64,000 nucleotides of DNA from Hyphomicrobiales bacterium (GCA_900469625.1 UBXV01000019.1:86265-150264); one strand, 5' to 3'; shown: positions 28,427 through 37,233, numbered from the stretch's first letter. Made by a program: numbers and translations. Notes: a model not told the origin generated them from the sequence alone.

Positions 28427-28482
28427 AGCGCGACTGCGCCTACCCTTGCGAGCACCAACCCGCTGGGTGCCGCAGAAACATG

Positions 28483-28511
28483 TTGACTCATAATTAGGTG
28501 CCTTATTATAA
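28483..28511 (+). promoter_or_regulatory. Promoter of the marR operon
   Basis: TTGACT, exactly 17 bases, TTATAA. Transcription would start near 28518, only about two bases before the first ATG (28520), which suggests a leaderless message. Confidence 0.65.
28490..28509. promoter_or_regulatory. Likely MarR operator inside the promoter
   Basis: ATAATTAGGTGCCTTATTAT is an inverted repeat (ATAAT-x-AGG / CCT-x-ATTAT) filling the -35/-10 spacer. MarR-type autorepressors commonly bind such sites and block polymerase. Confidence 0.6.
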
Positions 28512-28519
28512 GTCGCCTT

Positions 28520-29053
28520 ATGACGATGCTCGAACAAAAACACCTTGCCCTGATCGATGAAGCCATGCGGCGCGGCGACCCTTCGACCGGAAACCTGCGC
28601 CTCTGCTTCGAGGTCCTGTCACTTGCCGCCGCCATCGATCGCGACTGCGCCGCACGGCTTTCGCCGCACAACCTGTCCGAAGGAAAGTTCGTGCTGCTGT
28701 TCCTGCTGCATCGGCTGCCGGATGGCCTGTCGCCGTATGAACTCGCCGACCGTGCCGGCGTTACCCGGGCCACCGTTACCGGCCTGCTGGATGGGCTGGA
28801 GCGCGACGGCTTTCTCGCCCGCAGGCAGAGCAAGGAGGACCGCCGCAAGGTGCAGGTGGAGCTGTCGCCGAAGGGAAAGGATGTGGCGCGCGCGCTGTTC
28901 GAGACGCACACGCGCTGGATCGCATCGCTATTTTCCGGCTTGGACGAGAATGACCAGGAGACCCTGAGCGCCCTGCTTCATCGTGCCTGGCGCAACACCG
29001 ACGCCGGCCGAAAGGCTGCGCTGGAGACGGCCGATGGCGAGGCAACTCAATGA
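28520..29053 (+). CDS. MarR-family transcriptional regulator
   Basis: A 177-residue winged-helix repressor. The DNA-binding part is LSPYELADRAGVTRATVTGLLDGLERDGFLARRQSKEDRRKVQVELSPKG, read as adjacent segments with the wing DRRKVQV. It is first in a coupled operon with a DNA-alkylation-repair-type gene (ATGA overlap) and a DUF6616 gene. Auto-repression is suggested by the palindrome in its promoter. No ribosome site precedes the ATG, in line with a leaderless start. Confidence 0.9.
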   Translation: MTMLEQKHLALIDEAMRRGDPSTGNLRLCFEVLSLAAAIDRDCAARLSPHNLSEGKFVLLFLLHRLPDGLSPYELADRAGVTRATVTGLLDGLERDGFLARRQSKEDRRKVQVELSPKGKDVARALFETHTRWIASLFSGLDENDQETLSALLHRAWRNTDAGRKAALETADGEATQ

Positions 29054-29817
29054 GCGCTGTCTCGCGGCGCGTCGTCGATATCGACCCGCAGCATCTGCAG
29101 CAACTGAACGCCGGAACCACGGAAGCCGCAACGTTGACGGAATGCCTTGCCGTCGATTTCGAGGCGTTGATGCGGGCGGCCGTGCCGGAGGTCGGTGACG
29201 ATGCCCTCGCGGCCATCGGCGCCCTCGCCGGCAGCGGCATCTCCAGGCGTATGGCGCTATCAGCCGGATTGATCCGCGAGCGGCTCGGCGACGGCGCCGT
29301 CGCGACCTTGCAGCAGCATCGCTCGGACACCGTTCGAAGCTGGGCTTGCTTCATGATCGGCGCTCATCCGACACTTGCGCTGGAAGACCGCCTCGCCGCA
29401 ATCCGCCCCTTGGCAGACGATCCGCATTTCGGCGTTCGCGAATGGGCGTGGATCGCGGTGCGCCCGCAGCTTGCGCAGGACATGGCCAAGGCGATTGCGC
29501 TTCTTGCCGACTGGACGTCGTCGCCCTCCGACCGGCTGCGCCGGTTCGCCAGCGAGGCAACGCGTCCGCGCGGTGTCTGGTGCAGCCATATCGTCGCACT
29601 CAAACGCGACCCGCAAATGGCGCTTGCCATCCTTGCCCCCCTGAAGGCGGACCCGTCTCGCTACGTCCAGGATTCCGTCGGGAACTGGCTGAACGACGCC
29701 GCAAAGGATCGGCCGGACTGGGTGCGCCATCTCTGCGCCTCCTGGCAAAGCGGCCACGAAAGCGCGGCAACCGCGCGGATCTGCAAGCGCGCCCTTCGAT
29801 CCCTGGATCGCCACTGA
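29050..29817 (+). CDS. HEAT-repeat DNA alkylation repair protein (AlkC/AlkD-like)
   Basis: A 255-residue all-helical protein of the ALK-repair glycosylase type. Marks: SWACFMIGAHP, DDPHFGVREWAWIAVRP, DRLRRFASEATRPRGVW and PSRYVQDSVGNWLNDAAKDRPDWVRHLC, a wording typical of AlkC-type proteins. Such enzymes remove N3/N7-alkylated purines without base flipping. The gene overlaps marR by four bases, so it should be under that repressor. The AlkC versus AlkD assignment is open. Confidence 0.8.
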   Translation: MSAVSRRVVDIDPQHLQQLNAGTTEAATLTECLAVDFEALMRAAVPEVGDDALAAIGALAGSGISRRMALSAGLIRERLGDGAVATLQQHRSDTVRSWACFMIGAHPTLALEDRLAAIRPLADDPHFGVREWAWIAVRPQLAQDMAKAIALLADWTSSPSDRLRRFASEATRPRGVWCSHIVALKRDPQMALAILAPLKADPSRYVQDSVGNWLNDAAKDRPDWVRHLCASWQSGHESAATARICKRALRSLDRH

Positions 29818-29827
29818 AAGAAAAGAC

Positions 29828-30172
29828 ATGACCCATTACCTGAGCGAACTCTACACCCCGAAAGAGGCCTGGCTTGCGCTTGACGCCGCCGCGCGCAACC
29901 GGTTTTTCGAGGCCGTCGGCAGCGGCCTGGCCGGGCTCTCTGCCCTCGGGGTGGAACCGATCGCCTTCGGCGCGGTTGATCCGAGCAAACGTCACGCCGC
30001 GCCGCATCGCTACTTCGCCCTCTGGCGCTTTCCGGACGAAGGCGCCTTGGACGCTCTTCTTGCGGGCATCGCCGCATCCGGCTGGCACGACTATTTCGAG
30101 ACGGTCAACGCCGCTGGAAAAGCGGTCGACCTGGCCGGACATCTTGACCAGTTGGCTGCCACCGGCAGCTGA
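29828..30172 (+). CDS. DUF6616-like conserved hypothetical protein
   Basis: A 114-residue protein without signal or membrane segments: MTHYLSELYTPKEAWLAL, then VEPIAFGAVDPSKRHAAPHRYFALWRFPDEGALDAL and WHDYFETVNAAG. The pattern resembles small ferredoxin-like (alpha+beta barrel) proteins of DUF6616. It starts 10 bases after the repair gene with GAAAG upstream, so it is third in the marR operon. Function unknown. Confidence 0.7.
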   Translation: MTHYLSELYTPKEAWLALDAAARNRFFEAVGSGLAGLSALGVEPIAFGAVDPSKRHAAPHRYFALWRFPDEGALDALLAGIAASGWHDYFETVNAAGKAVDLAGHLDQLAATGS

Positions 30173-30237
30173 CGTAGCCTTCGGCAACGGCTAGAGTGGA
30201 TGGATCGAGCACCCTCCAGGCAAGGCCGGTGGTAGCC

Positions 30238-30996
30238 ATGACGCAAGTGACGCGACATCTCATCGCCCGAAGCGATGGCGCCGGAGTGGAGCTTTTTCAA
30301 GCCCGCTCTCCGGCCGCGGCGCCCGCCGGAGCAATCCTGTTTGTCCATGGCAATCAAGCGGGACAGCGCCTTGGAGCGGTGGAAAACGTCGATAACGGCA
30401 CGCTGCTGCGCTTCTCAGCCGGCTTGAACATCACGGCAGCTGCGGTCTCGCAGCCTGGCTTCGGAGCATCCGAGGGCCCGCCCGATTTCTGCGGTCCGGG
30501 TACCCAGCAGGCGATCCTGGCCGCCCTGTCATTCTTGCGAAAACAACCCTATGTCGATCCTGGCCGGATCGTGCTTTGTGGCAACAGTCGTGGCGCTGTC
30601 GCATCGGCAATGGTCGCCACCCAGGTTGCCGATCTGCGCGCCGTTGTGCTGATGAGCGGCGTCTACGATCTCGAGGCGGCTTTTGAAGGCAGTCCGCAAG
30701 GCCTGCAACTGGCGATCGAGAAGGAGGCGGGCCTGTCGCGCGACGCTTTTCTTGCTCGCTCGGCTCTCCATCATGCCCATAAGATCCGATGTGAGGCGAT
30801 GTTGCTGCATGGACGGCGTGACGATCGCGCGCCTGTTGCCCAGGCCGAATTGTTCGCACAGGCGCTCTCAGACGCCGGGCTCCCGGCAACGCTCAGCCTC
30901 TTCGACTGCGGCCATCAGATTCCGAGGGACTATGTGCGCGCGGCCCTTCACCCGTTCCTCAGGGGCATATTCGCTCCGGCTGTCACGCTTCATTAG
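30238..30996 (+). CDS. Alpha/beta-fold hydrolase
   Basis: A 252-residue serine hydrolase. Marks: AILFVHGNQAG oxyanion region, nucleophile elbow CGNSRGAVA (GxSxG), Asp in LLHGRRDDRAPV and the late His in FDCGHQIPRD. I take the ATG at 30238, with GGTGG just upstream, over one 42 bases earlier. The closest broad type is the dienelactone hydrolase/prolyl oligopeptidase-like group. Substrate unknown. Confidence 0.8.
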   Translation: MTQVTRHLIARSDGAGVELFQARSPAAAPAGAILFVHGNQAGQRLGAVENVDNGTLLRFSAGLNITAAAVSQPGFGASEGPPDFCGPGTQQAILAALSFLRKQPYVDPGRIVLCGNSRGAVASAMVATQVADLRAVVLMSGVYDLEAAFEGSPQGLQLAIEKEAGLSRDAFLARSALHHAHKIRCEAMLLHGRRDDRAPVAQAELFAQALSDAGLPATLSLFDCGHQIPRDYVRAALHPFLRGIFAPAVTLH

Positions 30997-31078
30997 GCAA
31001 CGATAGCGTCCTTCCGTCAGGACATGCGGAAAGGCAGAGGCATGGCGAGTTTCTGTGTGCCTCTAAACCGGAAACGCC

Positions 31079-31624
31079 CTAGGAGGCATCCGGCACCAGA
31101 GCGACGATATCGCTGAAGATGTCGCGCCACTCCGTGTCGTCCATGTCGACGAAGCCGAAACTGCGCAACAGGAACGCGCCTTCGGTGGCCAGAAAGGCGA
31201 TGCGCGCGCGGCGCCCCTCCTCCGTCGATAGATCGAGGCTGTCGAGCCGCCCTCGATACCAGATCCGGTTCTTCTCCATATGCTCTTCACGCTGCAGAAG
31301 GGCGGCCATCATCCCCGACGTTCGCGCGTTTTCCGCCGTGTTCAGGTGCTCGGTCACCTCGGCATGGGCGCGCATGGCGGTCGCCGCGTCGGAGGCATCC
31401 CCCACCTTCGCCGCCACCGCATTGTCGAAATGATTGAACCACCGCTCCATCATCGCGTCGATCAGGCCATCCTTGTTGCCGAAGCAATATTGAACGCCGC
31501 CCTTGGTAATGCCCGCCGCCTTGGCGACCGCGTCTATCGTCAGGCCGGCTGCACCCACGGCGCTGACCACCGCCTCCGCAGCGTCCAGCACCTTGTCGCG
31601 ATCGATCGTCCGGCGTCGCCCCAT
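31079..31624 (-). CDS. TetR-family repressor of the adjacent efflux gene
   Basis: A 181-residue regulator. The HTH is at the N-terminus: RDKVLDAAEAVVSAVGAAGLTIDAVAKAAGITKGGVQYCFGNKDGLIDAM. It is divergent from an MFS efflux gene, with a CATACGTATG palindrome between them. This tetR/MFS layout resembles smvR-smvA, where the repressor controls a cationic-biocide pump; the ligand here is unknown. Confidence 0.88.
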   Translation of the reverse strand: MGRRRTIDRDKVLDAAEAVVSAVGAAGLTIDAVAKAAGITKGGVQYCFGNKDGLIDAMMERWFNHFDNAVAAKVGDASDAATAMRAHAEVTEHLNTAENARTSGMMAALLQREEHMEKNRIWYRGRLDSLDLSTEEGRRARIAFLATEGAFLLRSFGFVDMDDTEWRDIFSDIVALVPDAS

Positions 31625-31646
31625 GTCAGATTCCCTCTTTCAATTC

Positions 31647-31656
31647 CATACGTATG
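31647..31656. promoter_or_regulatory. Palindrome between tetR and MFS gene
   Basis: CATACGTATG, a perfect 10-bp palindrome, sits in the 105-base divergent gap next to an AT-rich TATTTATATAAT stretch. It is well placed to be the repressor's operator for both genes. Confidence 0.5.
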
Positions 31657-31729
31657 TATTTATATAATCGCCCTGATGTCAACAAGGCCATAGGTCCCGC
31701 CGCGGGCGGGACGGCCACAGAGGTGTACC

Positions 31730-33238
31730 ATGTCCCCGCATAATCGCTGGCTCATTCTGGCCATCGTGTCGAGCGCGCTGTTCCTGATCGTCGTCGATAT
31801 GACCGTGCTCTACACGGCCCTGCCGCGGCTGACGCACGATCTCGGCGCTTCGGCGTCGGAAAAACTCTGGATCGTCAACGCCTACGCGCTTGTCGTTGCA
31901 GGCCTCCTGCCCGGGCTCGGCACGCTCGGCGACAGGCTCGGCCACAAACGGCCCTTCATCGCAGGCCTCGCCGTGTTCGGCCTTGCCTCGCTGATCGCCG
32001 CTTATGCGCCCAGCCCGTCGGTCCTGATTGCCGGCCGCGTGCTTCTGGCCGTCGGCGCCGCGCTGATGATGCCGGCGACACTGTCGATCATCCGGTTGAC
32101 CTTCACCGACGAACGCGAGCGGGCACTGGCAATCGGCGTCTGGGCGGCCATCGCGTCGGGCGGCGCGGCCATCGGTCCGGTGCTCGGCGGCTTCCTGCTC
32201 GAGTACTTCTGGTGGGGCTCTGTCTTTCTCATCAACGTGCCGATCGTCGCAGTCGCCTTGCTGCTCGGCGTTGTCGTGCTGCCCGACAGCAAGGGCAACA
32301 AGGACCATCCCTGGGACCCGCTCGGCTCACTTCAGATCATGGTCGGCCTGATCGGCCTTGCCTATGCCATCAAGGAGATGAGCAAGCGCGAACCTTCGGC
32401 AGAGGCAGCTGTCGCCGCCGCTGCGATCGGCGCTGCTGCCCTCGTCCTGTTCGTGCGCAGGCAAAGACGCAGCCCCCACCCGATGATCGACTTCGGCCTG
32501 TTCCGCAACGCGGCCTTTTCCTCGGGCGTCGCTGCAGCCCTCGTGGCGTCGGCGGCTCTCGTCGGCGTCGAGCTCGTGCTCACGCAGCGACTGCAGCTTG
32601 TCTCAGGCTATTCGCCGCTTGAGGCCGGCATTTTCATCCTGCCGATCCCGCTTGCCGCCTTCATCGCCGGGCCGCTCACCGGCATGATGCTGCCACGCCT
32701 CGGCCCCGAAATCGTGCTGCGCACAGGCCTGATCACCGCGGCAGCCGGACTTGGCGCCTTTCTAGCCGTGCACGAAGCCGGCATGCTCGGCCAGATCGTC
32801 AGTCTTGTCGTGCTTGGCCTTGGCATCGGCGCATCGATGACAGCCGCCTCCAGCGCCATCATGTCCAACGCTCCGCCGGAGCGCGCCGGCATGGCGGCCT
32901 CGGTCGAGGAAGTGTCCTTCGAGCTCGGCGGCGCCATCGGTATCGCGGTTCTAGGCAGCGTCATGTCCGTGGTCTACACCGCTTTCATCGTGCTACCGGA
33001 AGGCGCTGGCGTATCGCCGATTGCCCGCGACAGCCTCGACGAGGCCTTGCTGCTGGCTGAAAAGCTGTCGCCCGAGACGGCCGAGAGCCTGGTGGCGCTC
33101 GCAAGGGCAGCCTTCGAAAAGGCATTTGTCGCCGTCGTGCTTTCGGCAACCGGCCTGCTGCTTGCAACCGGCGCCGGCATCTGGTGGTGCACGCGCGGTA
33201 AGGTGGGGCGACCGGTTCAAACCCACCGCGGCCATTGA
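31730..33238 (+). CDS. MFS drug transporter, DHA2 family (SmvA-like)
   Basis: A 502-residue, 14-helix drug/proton antiporter. Marks: VDMTVLYTALPRLTHDLGAS (motif D1 with the TM1 Asp), LGDRLGHKRPFIAG (motif A), RVLLAVGAALMMPATLSIIRLTF (motif B), and the antiporter motif C GGAAIGPVLGG. The wording is close to Salmonella SmvA, which exports quaternary ammonium compounds and dyes. Divergent from a TetR repressor. Confidence 0.9.
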   Translation: MSPHNRWLILAIVSSALFLIVVDMTVLYTALPRLTHDLGASASEKLWIVNAYALVVAGLLPGLGTLGDRLGHKRPFIAGLAVFGLASLIAAYAPSPSVLIAGRVLLAVGAALMMPATLSIIRLTFTDERERALAIGVWAAIASGGAAIGPVLGGFLLEYFWWGSVFLINVPIVAVALLLGVVVLPDSKGNKDHPWDPLGSLQIMVGLIGLAYAIKEMSKREPSAEAAVAAAAIGAAALVLFVRRQRRSPHPMIDFGLFRNAAFSSGVAAALVASAALVGVELVLTQRLQLVSGYSPLEAGIFILPIPLAAFIAGPLTGMMLPRLGPEIVLRTGLITAAAGLGAFLAVHEAGMLGQIVSLVVLGLGIGASMTAASSAIMSNAPPERAGMAASVEEVSFELGGAIGIAVLGSVMSVVYTAFIVLPEGAGVSPIARDSLDEALLLAEKLSPETAESLVALARAAFEKAFVAVVLSATGLLLATGAGIWWCTRGKVGRPVQTHRGH

Positions 33239-33247
33239 TCCCCATGG

Positions 33248-33273
33248 TCCGCGCGCCGATGCTGGCGCGCGGA
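33248..33273. terminator. Bidirectional hairpin between convergent genes
   Basis: A 10-bp stem TCCGCGCGCC/GGCGCGCGGA with a six-base loop lies between the MFS stop (33238) and the cyclase stop (33284). Confidence 0.65.
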
Positions 33274-33283
33274 GCAGCCGCGA

Positions 33284-35221
33284 TCAGTGCCGCACCGCCT
33301 CGCATTGGGCGATGGCCTCGACCATGGCCTGGAACCGCACATGATGGCGGACGGCATCGAGATCGGAATCCTGTTTGAACCAGAGCAACTGGTAGCAGGA
33401 ACTCTGTGGCAACAGGCTCTCCAGCATGTCGAGCGCGGTGTCGACATCGCCAAGGATCGAGTAGACGCAGGCCGTGTTGTAACGCGCCACGACATCATCG
33501 GGATCGATGGCGATCGCACAGGCCGCCCATTCGCGCGCCCTGTCCGCCTCGCCCATATGGGCAAGCGCGAGCGCGCCGCGGTGGGCCGGCCCGGAATTTT
33601 CAGGATGGGACTCCAGCGCCCGTTCCGCGCGCGAAATGCCGATCTTCGCCCAATGTCCGCGTTCGGTCTCCAGGCCGATCGACTTGTAGGCGCTCATCAG
33701 GTGGATCGGCGAAAGATAATCGTCCGGCCGGATTTCCGCCGCCCGCTTGAAGAACTCGATCGCCGTCTCGAATTCGCCGCGCATGAAGAGAAAGCGGCCA
33801 TAGTGAAAGTTGGCCTCGTAGAGCTGGGGATCGAGCGCCAGGGCGCGCTCGAACTCGACGACGGCCTCCTCGCTTTGCCCGTCCTGATGCAGGACCAGGC
33901 CCCTTGAGGCGTGGGCCTCGGCGAGATCCGGATCAAGCGCCAACGCCCGCGCGGTCGTGTTCAGGATGCTTTCCAGCGGATACTCGTGTTCGTGCCAGTC
34001 GCGAAGGGCGGATTCGCAGTCGGCGATGCCGGCATAGGCGCGGGCAAAGTTCGCGTCGAGCTCGACGGCCTTCTGGAACATGCGCCGGGCAAGCAGCAGA
34101 TAGGAGCGGGTCCAGGCATGCGAGAACCGCCGGCCACGCAGATAATAGGTATAGGCCTCGACGCTCGTCGTCGGGTCGCGCTCGATCGCCTTCTTCTCCT
34201 CCGGCAAAAGCTTGATGCGCAGCTGGTTGACGATGGCGTGGGTAATCTCGTCCTGGATGGCAAAGATGTCGGTCAGGTCGCGGTCGTAGCGGTCGGCCCA
34301 CAGATGCGTGCCGGTCAGCGCATCGATCAGCTGCCCGGTGATGCGCACCCGGCCGCCGGCCTTGCGAACGCTGCCCTCGAGTATGAAGCGAACGCCGAGC
34401 TCCTGCGCCGCCGTCTTCACCCGGACCGACCGGCCCTTGTAGGTAAAGACCGTGTTGCGAGCGACGACATGCAGCTGCGAGATCTTCGAAAGATCGGTGA
34501 TGATGTCCTCGGTGATGCCGTCGGAGAAATACTCCTGTTCCGGATCGTGGCTCATGTTGGTGAAGGGCAAGACCGCCACCGACAGGCCGTAGCCGTCGTC
34601 CACTGTCACCGGATGCGTGCCGTTCGCCACCTTGGCGATCTTGGTCGGCGCCCCGAGCGCCACGGAATAGACGTGCACGCCGGCTGCAATGTTCTTCAGC
34701 GCGTGCTGACCCTTGTCGACGAAGCCGACATCGAGCCGCGAGCCGACATGGTCGCGCACGGAGGCGGAGACGGCGATGCCGGAGGGCTCGGCCAGCCCCT
34801 CGAGCCGGGCCGCGACGTTGACGCCATCGCCGAAAATGTCGCCGTCCTCGACGATCACGTCGCCCAGGTGCACGCCAATGCGCAGCTCGATGCGCTTCAG
34901 CTGCGGCACGTCCTCGTTGCGGATCAGCATGCCGCGCTGGATATCGACGGCGCAGGCGACCGCGTGCACGACACTGGCGAACTCCACCAGGATGCCGTCG
35001 CCGGTCAGCTTGACGATCCGGCCCTTGTGCCGGCTGACCTTAGGGTCCACCAGCTCGTTCTTGTGCCGCTTCATGGCGGCCAGCGTACCGGTTTCGTCAG
35101 CGCCTATGAGACGACTGTAGCCCACGACATCGGCAGCGAGGATGGCGGCAAGGCGGCGTTCCAAGTAACCCCCGAATTCATCTCCTTGATGAAGCGGACA
35201 ATCTAGCGCGTTCTTCATCAT
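33284..35221 (-). CDS. Class III adenylate cyclase fused to TolB-like and TPR domains
   Basis: A 645-residue three-part protein. Residues ~20-185 are a class III nucleotide cyclase: metal-binding Asp in ILAADVVGYSRL and in LTGDGILVEF, later GVHLGDVIVEDGDIFGDGVNVAARLE. Residues ~210-335 match the TolB/FlgO-like N domain (LSVAVLPFTNMSHDPEQEYFSDGITEDIITDLSKI). The rest is TPR repeats. No membrane segment is evident. AGGA precedes the ATG at 35221; an internal TTG at 35164 (before ERRLAAIL) is an alternative. Rhizobia carry many such cyclases with unknown signals. Confidence 0.9.
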   Translation of the reverse strand: MMKNALDCPLHQGDEFGGYLERRLAAILAADVVGYSRLIGADETGTLAAMKRHKNELVDPKVSRHKGRIVKLTGDGILVEFASVVHAVACAVDIQRGMLIRNEDVPQLKRIELRIGVHLGDVIVEDGDIFGDGVNVAARLEGLAEPSGIAVSASVRDHVGSRLDVGFVDKGQHALKNIAAGVHVYSVALGAPTKIAKVANGTHPVTVDDGYGLSVAVLPFTNMSHDPEQEYFSDGITEDIITDLSKISQLHVVARNTVFTYKGRSVRVKTAAQELGVRFILEGSVRKAGGRVRITGQLIDALTGTHLWADRYDRDLTDIFAIQDEITHAIVNQLRIKLLPEEKKAIERDPTTSVEAYTYYLRGRRFSHAWTRSYLLLARRMFQKAVELDANFARAYAGIADCESALRDWHEHEYPLESILNTTARALALDPDLAEAHASRGLVLHQDGQSEEAVVEFERALALDPQLYEANFHYGRFLFMRGEFETAIEFFKRAAEIRPDDYLSPIHLMSAYKSIGLETERGHWAKIGISRAERALESHPENSGPAHRGALALAHMGEADRAREWAACAIAIDPDDVVARYNTACVYSILGDVDTALDMLESLLPQSSCYQLLWFKQDSDLDAVRHHVRFQAMVEAIAQCEAVRH

Positions 35222-35339
35222 CTGTCCTGCGCACTTTTCCAGCTACTACTATTGATCGAGTAACGGGATAGCAGAGTAGATCCGATGGTGCAGTTTCCAA
35301 AGGTACAACCGAGGCGCACACAACGACAGATTGGGCCGA

Positions 35340-35495
35340 TTAGGGTCGAATGAGCACCGTGATCATCATCATGACGATCGCAAAGACGGCGATCTTCCAG
35401 AAGTCGCGCCGTTGCCTGAGCCCCGGCAGGCCGATCGGCCAGACCAGCTGGATGGCCATCGCCAGAAGCAGAATGATCGCCAGCGCCTTCGACAT
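35340..35495 (-). CDS. Small two-helix membrane protein (51 aa)
   Basis: Translating the minus strand from the ATG at 35495 gives a 51-residue protein beginning MSKALAIILLLAMAIQLVWP, then IGLPGLRQRRDFWKIAVF and ending MMMITVLIRP. Two hydrophobic helices flank a basic loop (RQRRDFWK), a typical small membrane-protein layout. Codon use fits the genome. The ribosome site is weak (AGGCTGGAT). Function unknown; it may be co-expressed with nothing, as both neighbours are separated by more than 100 bases. Confidence 0.6.
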   Translation of the reverse strand: MSKALAIILLLAMAIQLVWPIGLPGLRQRRDFWKIAVFAIVMMMITVLIRP

Positions 35496-35750
35496 ATCCA
35501 GCCTATCCCGGGATTTATTCCCAAACCCGGCGCCAGTGTCACGCCGCCGTCACCTTGTCGTCGCATGGAACGGCGCCTGCCGCTTCGGCCTGCAACCGCG
35601 TCAACCCGAAATTCGATTCCGAATTCAGGGATGATGCGTTAGAGGGCTATTGTTTCCGTCACCGATTTGCAATGACCGGCCGGACAGAATCCGGCTGGCA
35701 ATTCGGGGCATGCCGCCCTAACTTGCTGACGGCAGAACGATTTCGGATGG

Positions 35751-37058
35751 ATGATGAGAAAAAACCTGCTCCCCGTCGCCTCTCTCCTGCTGGGCACGCT
35801 GTTTCTCTTCCTGGGCAACGGCCTGCAGGGCCTGCTTCTGCCGGTCAGGGGCACCGCCGAAGGCTACCCCACCACCATCCTCGGCCTGATCGGCACGTCC
35901 TGGGCTGCGGGCTTCGTGCTTGGCTGCTTCTTCGCCCCGAACGTGGTCAAGCGCATCGGCCATGTGCGCGCCTTCAGCGTCTTTTCGTCGCTGATCGCCA
36001 TCGTCGCGCTGACCACCGGCATCCTGATCGACCCCACCTGGTGGTTGATCCTGCGGGCGCTCACCGGCTTCGCCACCGCCGGCACATCGATGATCATCGA
36101 AAGCTGGCTCAACGAGCGCGCCACCAATGAGAGCCGCGGCGTCATCTTTTCCCTCTACATCGCCATCACGCTCTTCGGCGTCGTCGGCGGCCAGATGATG
36201 ATCCCGTTCGGCGATACCTCGACCAGTACCCTCTTCATGATCTGCGGCATTCTCTATTGTGTCGCGATGCTGCCGACGCTGTTGTCGAAAGCCGCAACGC
36301 CGCAACCGCTGAAACAGGTCCAGCTCGACCTGCGCGGGCTCTATCGCAATTCCCCGGTCTCGTTCCTCGGCATCCTGCTCGTCGGTATCGCCAACGGTGC
36401 CTTCGGCACGCTCGGTGCCGTTTTCGGCCGCCAGGCAGGTCTCTCCGACAGCACCGTGGCGGCGATGATGAGCGTGGCGATCTTTGCCGGCGCCGTCATG
36501 CAGTTGCCCGCCGGACGCCTCTCCGACCGCATCGACCGGCGCTACGTGCTGGCAGCCCTCGCCGCCGTCGGCGCACTTGCGGGGCTCCTGATCTTCCTGG
36601 TCGAACCGACCCAGGTCTGGATCGTGCTGACGCTGATCGCGATCTATGGCGCCGCGGCCAACGCGCTCTACCCGATCGCCGTTTCGCATGCCAACGACTT
36701 CGCGACCGCCGAGGATTTCGTCAAGGTTTCCGGTGGCTTGCTGCTGCTCTATGGTATCGGCACCATCATCGGCCCGACCATCGGCGGCCCGGTCATGTCC
36801 GCAACCGGCCCCTATGGCCTGTTCATGATCACCGCCTGCGCCCATATTCTCATCACCGCCTACGCCATCATCCGCAGTCGCATGCGTGCACCGGTTCCCG
36901 TCGCCGAGCGCGATGCGTTCTCGCCGATCAATGCCGGCACGACCATGACACCGGAGAGCCTGCAGCTGTCGCCGCGCGCAGCGCCTTTCGACGAAACACA
37001 CGACGAAGGCGGCGATATCGACCCGGAACAGGAGGAAAAGCCGAATGGGCCTGTTTGA
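35751..37058 (+). CDS. MFS permease, YcaD-like
   Basis: A 435-residue, 12-helix major facilitator. Marks: LFLGNGLQGLLLPVRG at TM1, GFVLGCFFAPNVVKRIGHVRAFSVF (motif A variant), GFATAGTSMIIESWLNERA (typical of YcaD-like permeases), and LPAGRLSDRIDRRYVLA in the second half. The last 60 residues are hydrophilic and acidic (THDEGGDIDPEQEEKPNG). It overlaps the following DUF1192 gene by 14 bases. Substrate unknown. Confidence 0.87.
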   Translation: MMRKNLLPVASLLLGTLFLFLGNGLQGLLLPVRGTAEGYPTTILGLIGTSWAAGFVLGCFFAPNVVKRIGHVRAFSVFSSLIAIVALTTGILIDPTWWLILRALTGFATAGTSMIIESWLNERATNESRGVIFSLYIAITLFGVVGGQMMIPFGDTSTSTLFMICGILYCVAMLPTLLSKAATPQPLKQVQLDLRGLYRNSPVSFLGILLVGIANGAFGTLGAVFGRQAGLSDSTVAAMMSVAIFAGAVMQLPAGRLSDRIDRRYVLAALAAVGALAGLLIFLVEPTQVWIVLTLIAIYGAAANALYPIAVSHANDFATAEDFVKVSGGLLLLYGIGTIIGPTIGGPVMSATGPYGLFMITACAHILITAYAIIRSRMRAPVPVAERDAFSPINAGTTMTPESLQLSPRAAPFDETHDEGGDIDPEQEEKPNGPV

Positions 37059-37233
37059 CGAAGACCAGCCGAAGAAGAAACTTGCACACGAGATCGGCAG
37101 CGACCTGTCCCTGTTGTCGGTCGACGAACTCAGCCAGCGCATCGCTCTTTTGAACGAGGAAATCGCCCGGCTCGAGGCGGAGCGTGAGCGCAAATCCGCA
37201 AGCCGATCGGCCGCCGAAAGCCTGTTTCGCTGA
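37045..37233 (+). CDS. DUF1192 family small protein
   Basis: A 62-residue protein: MGLFDEDQPKKKLAHEIGSDLSLLSVDELSQRIALLNEEIARLEAE. The second half is a short coiled coil. This is the DUF1192 pattern, common in alphaproteobacteria, with no known function. It overlaps the permease gene by 14 bases and has the ribosome site GGAGGAAAAGCCGA before its ATG. Confidence 0.85.
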   Translation: MGLFDEDQPKKKLAHEIGSDLSLLSVDELSQRIALLNEEIARLEAERERKSASRSAAESLFR

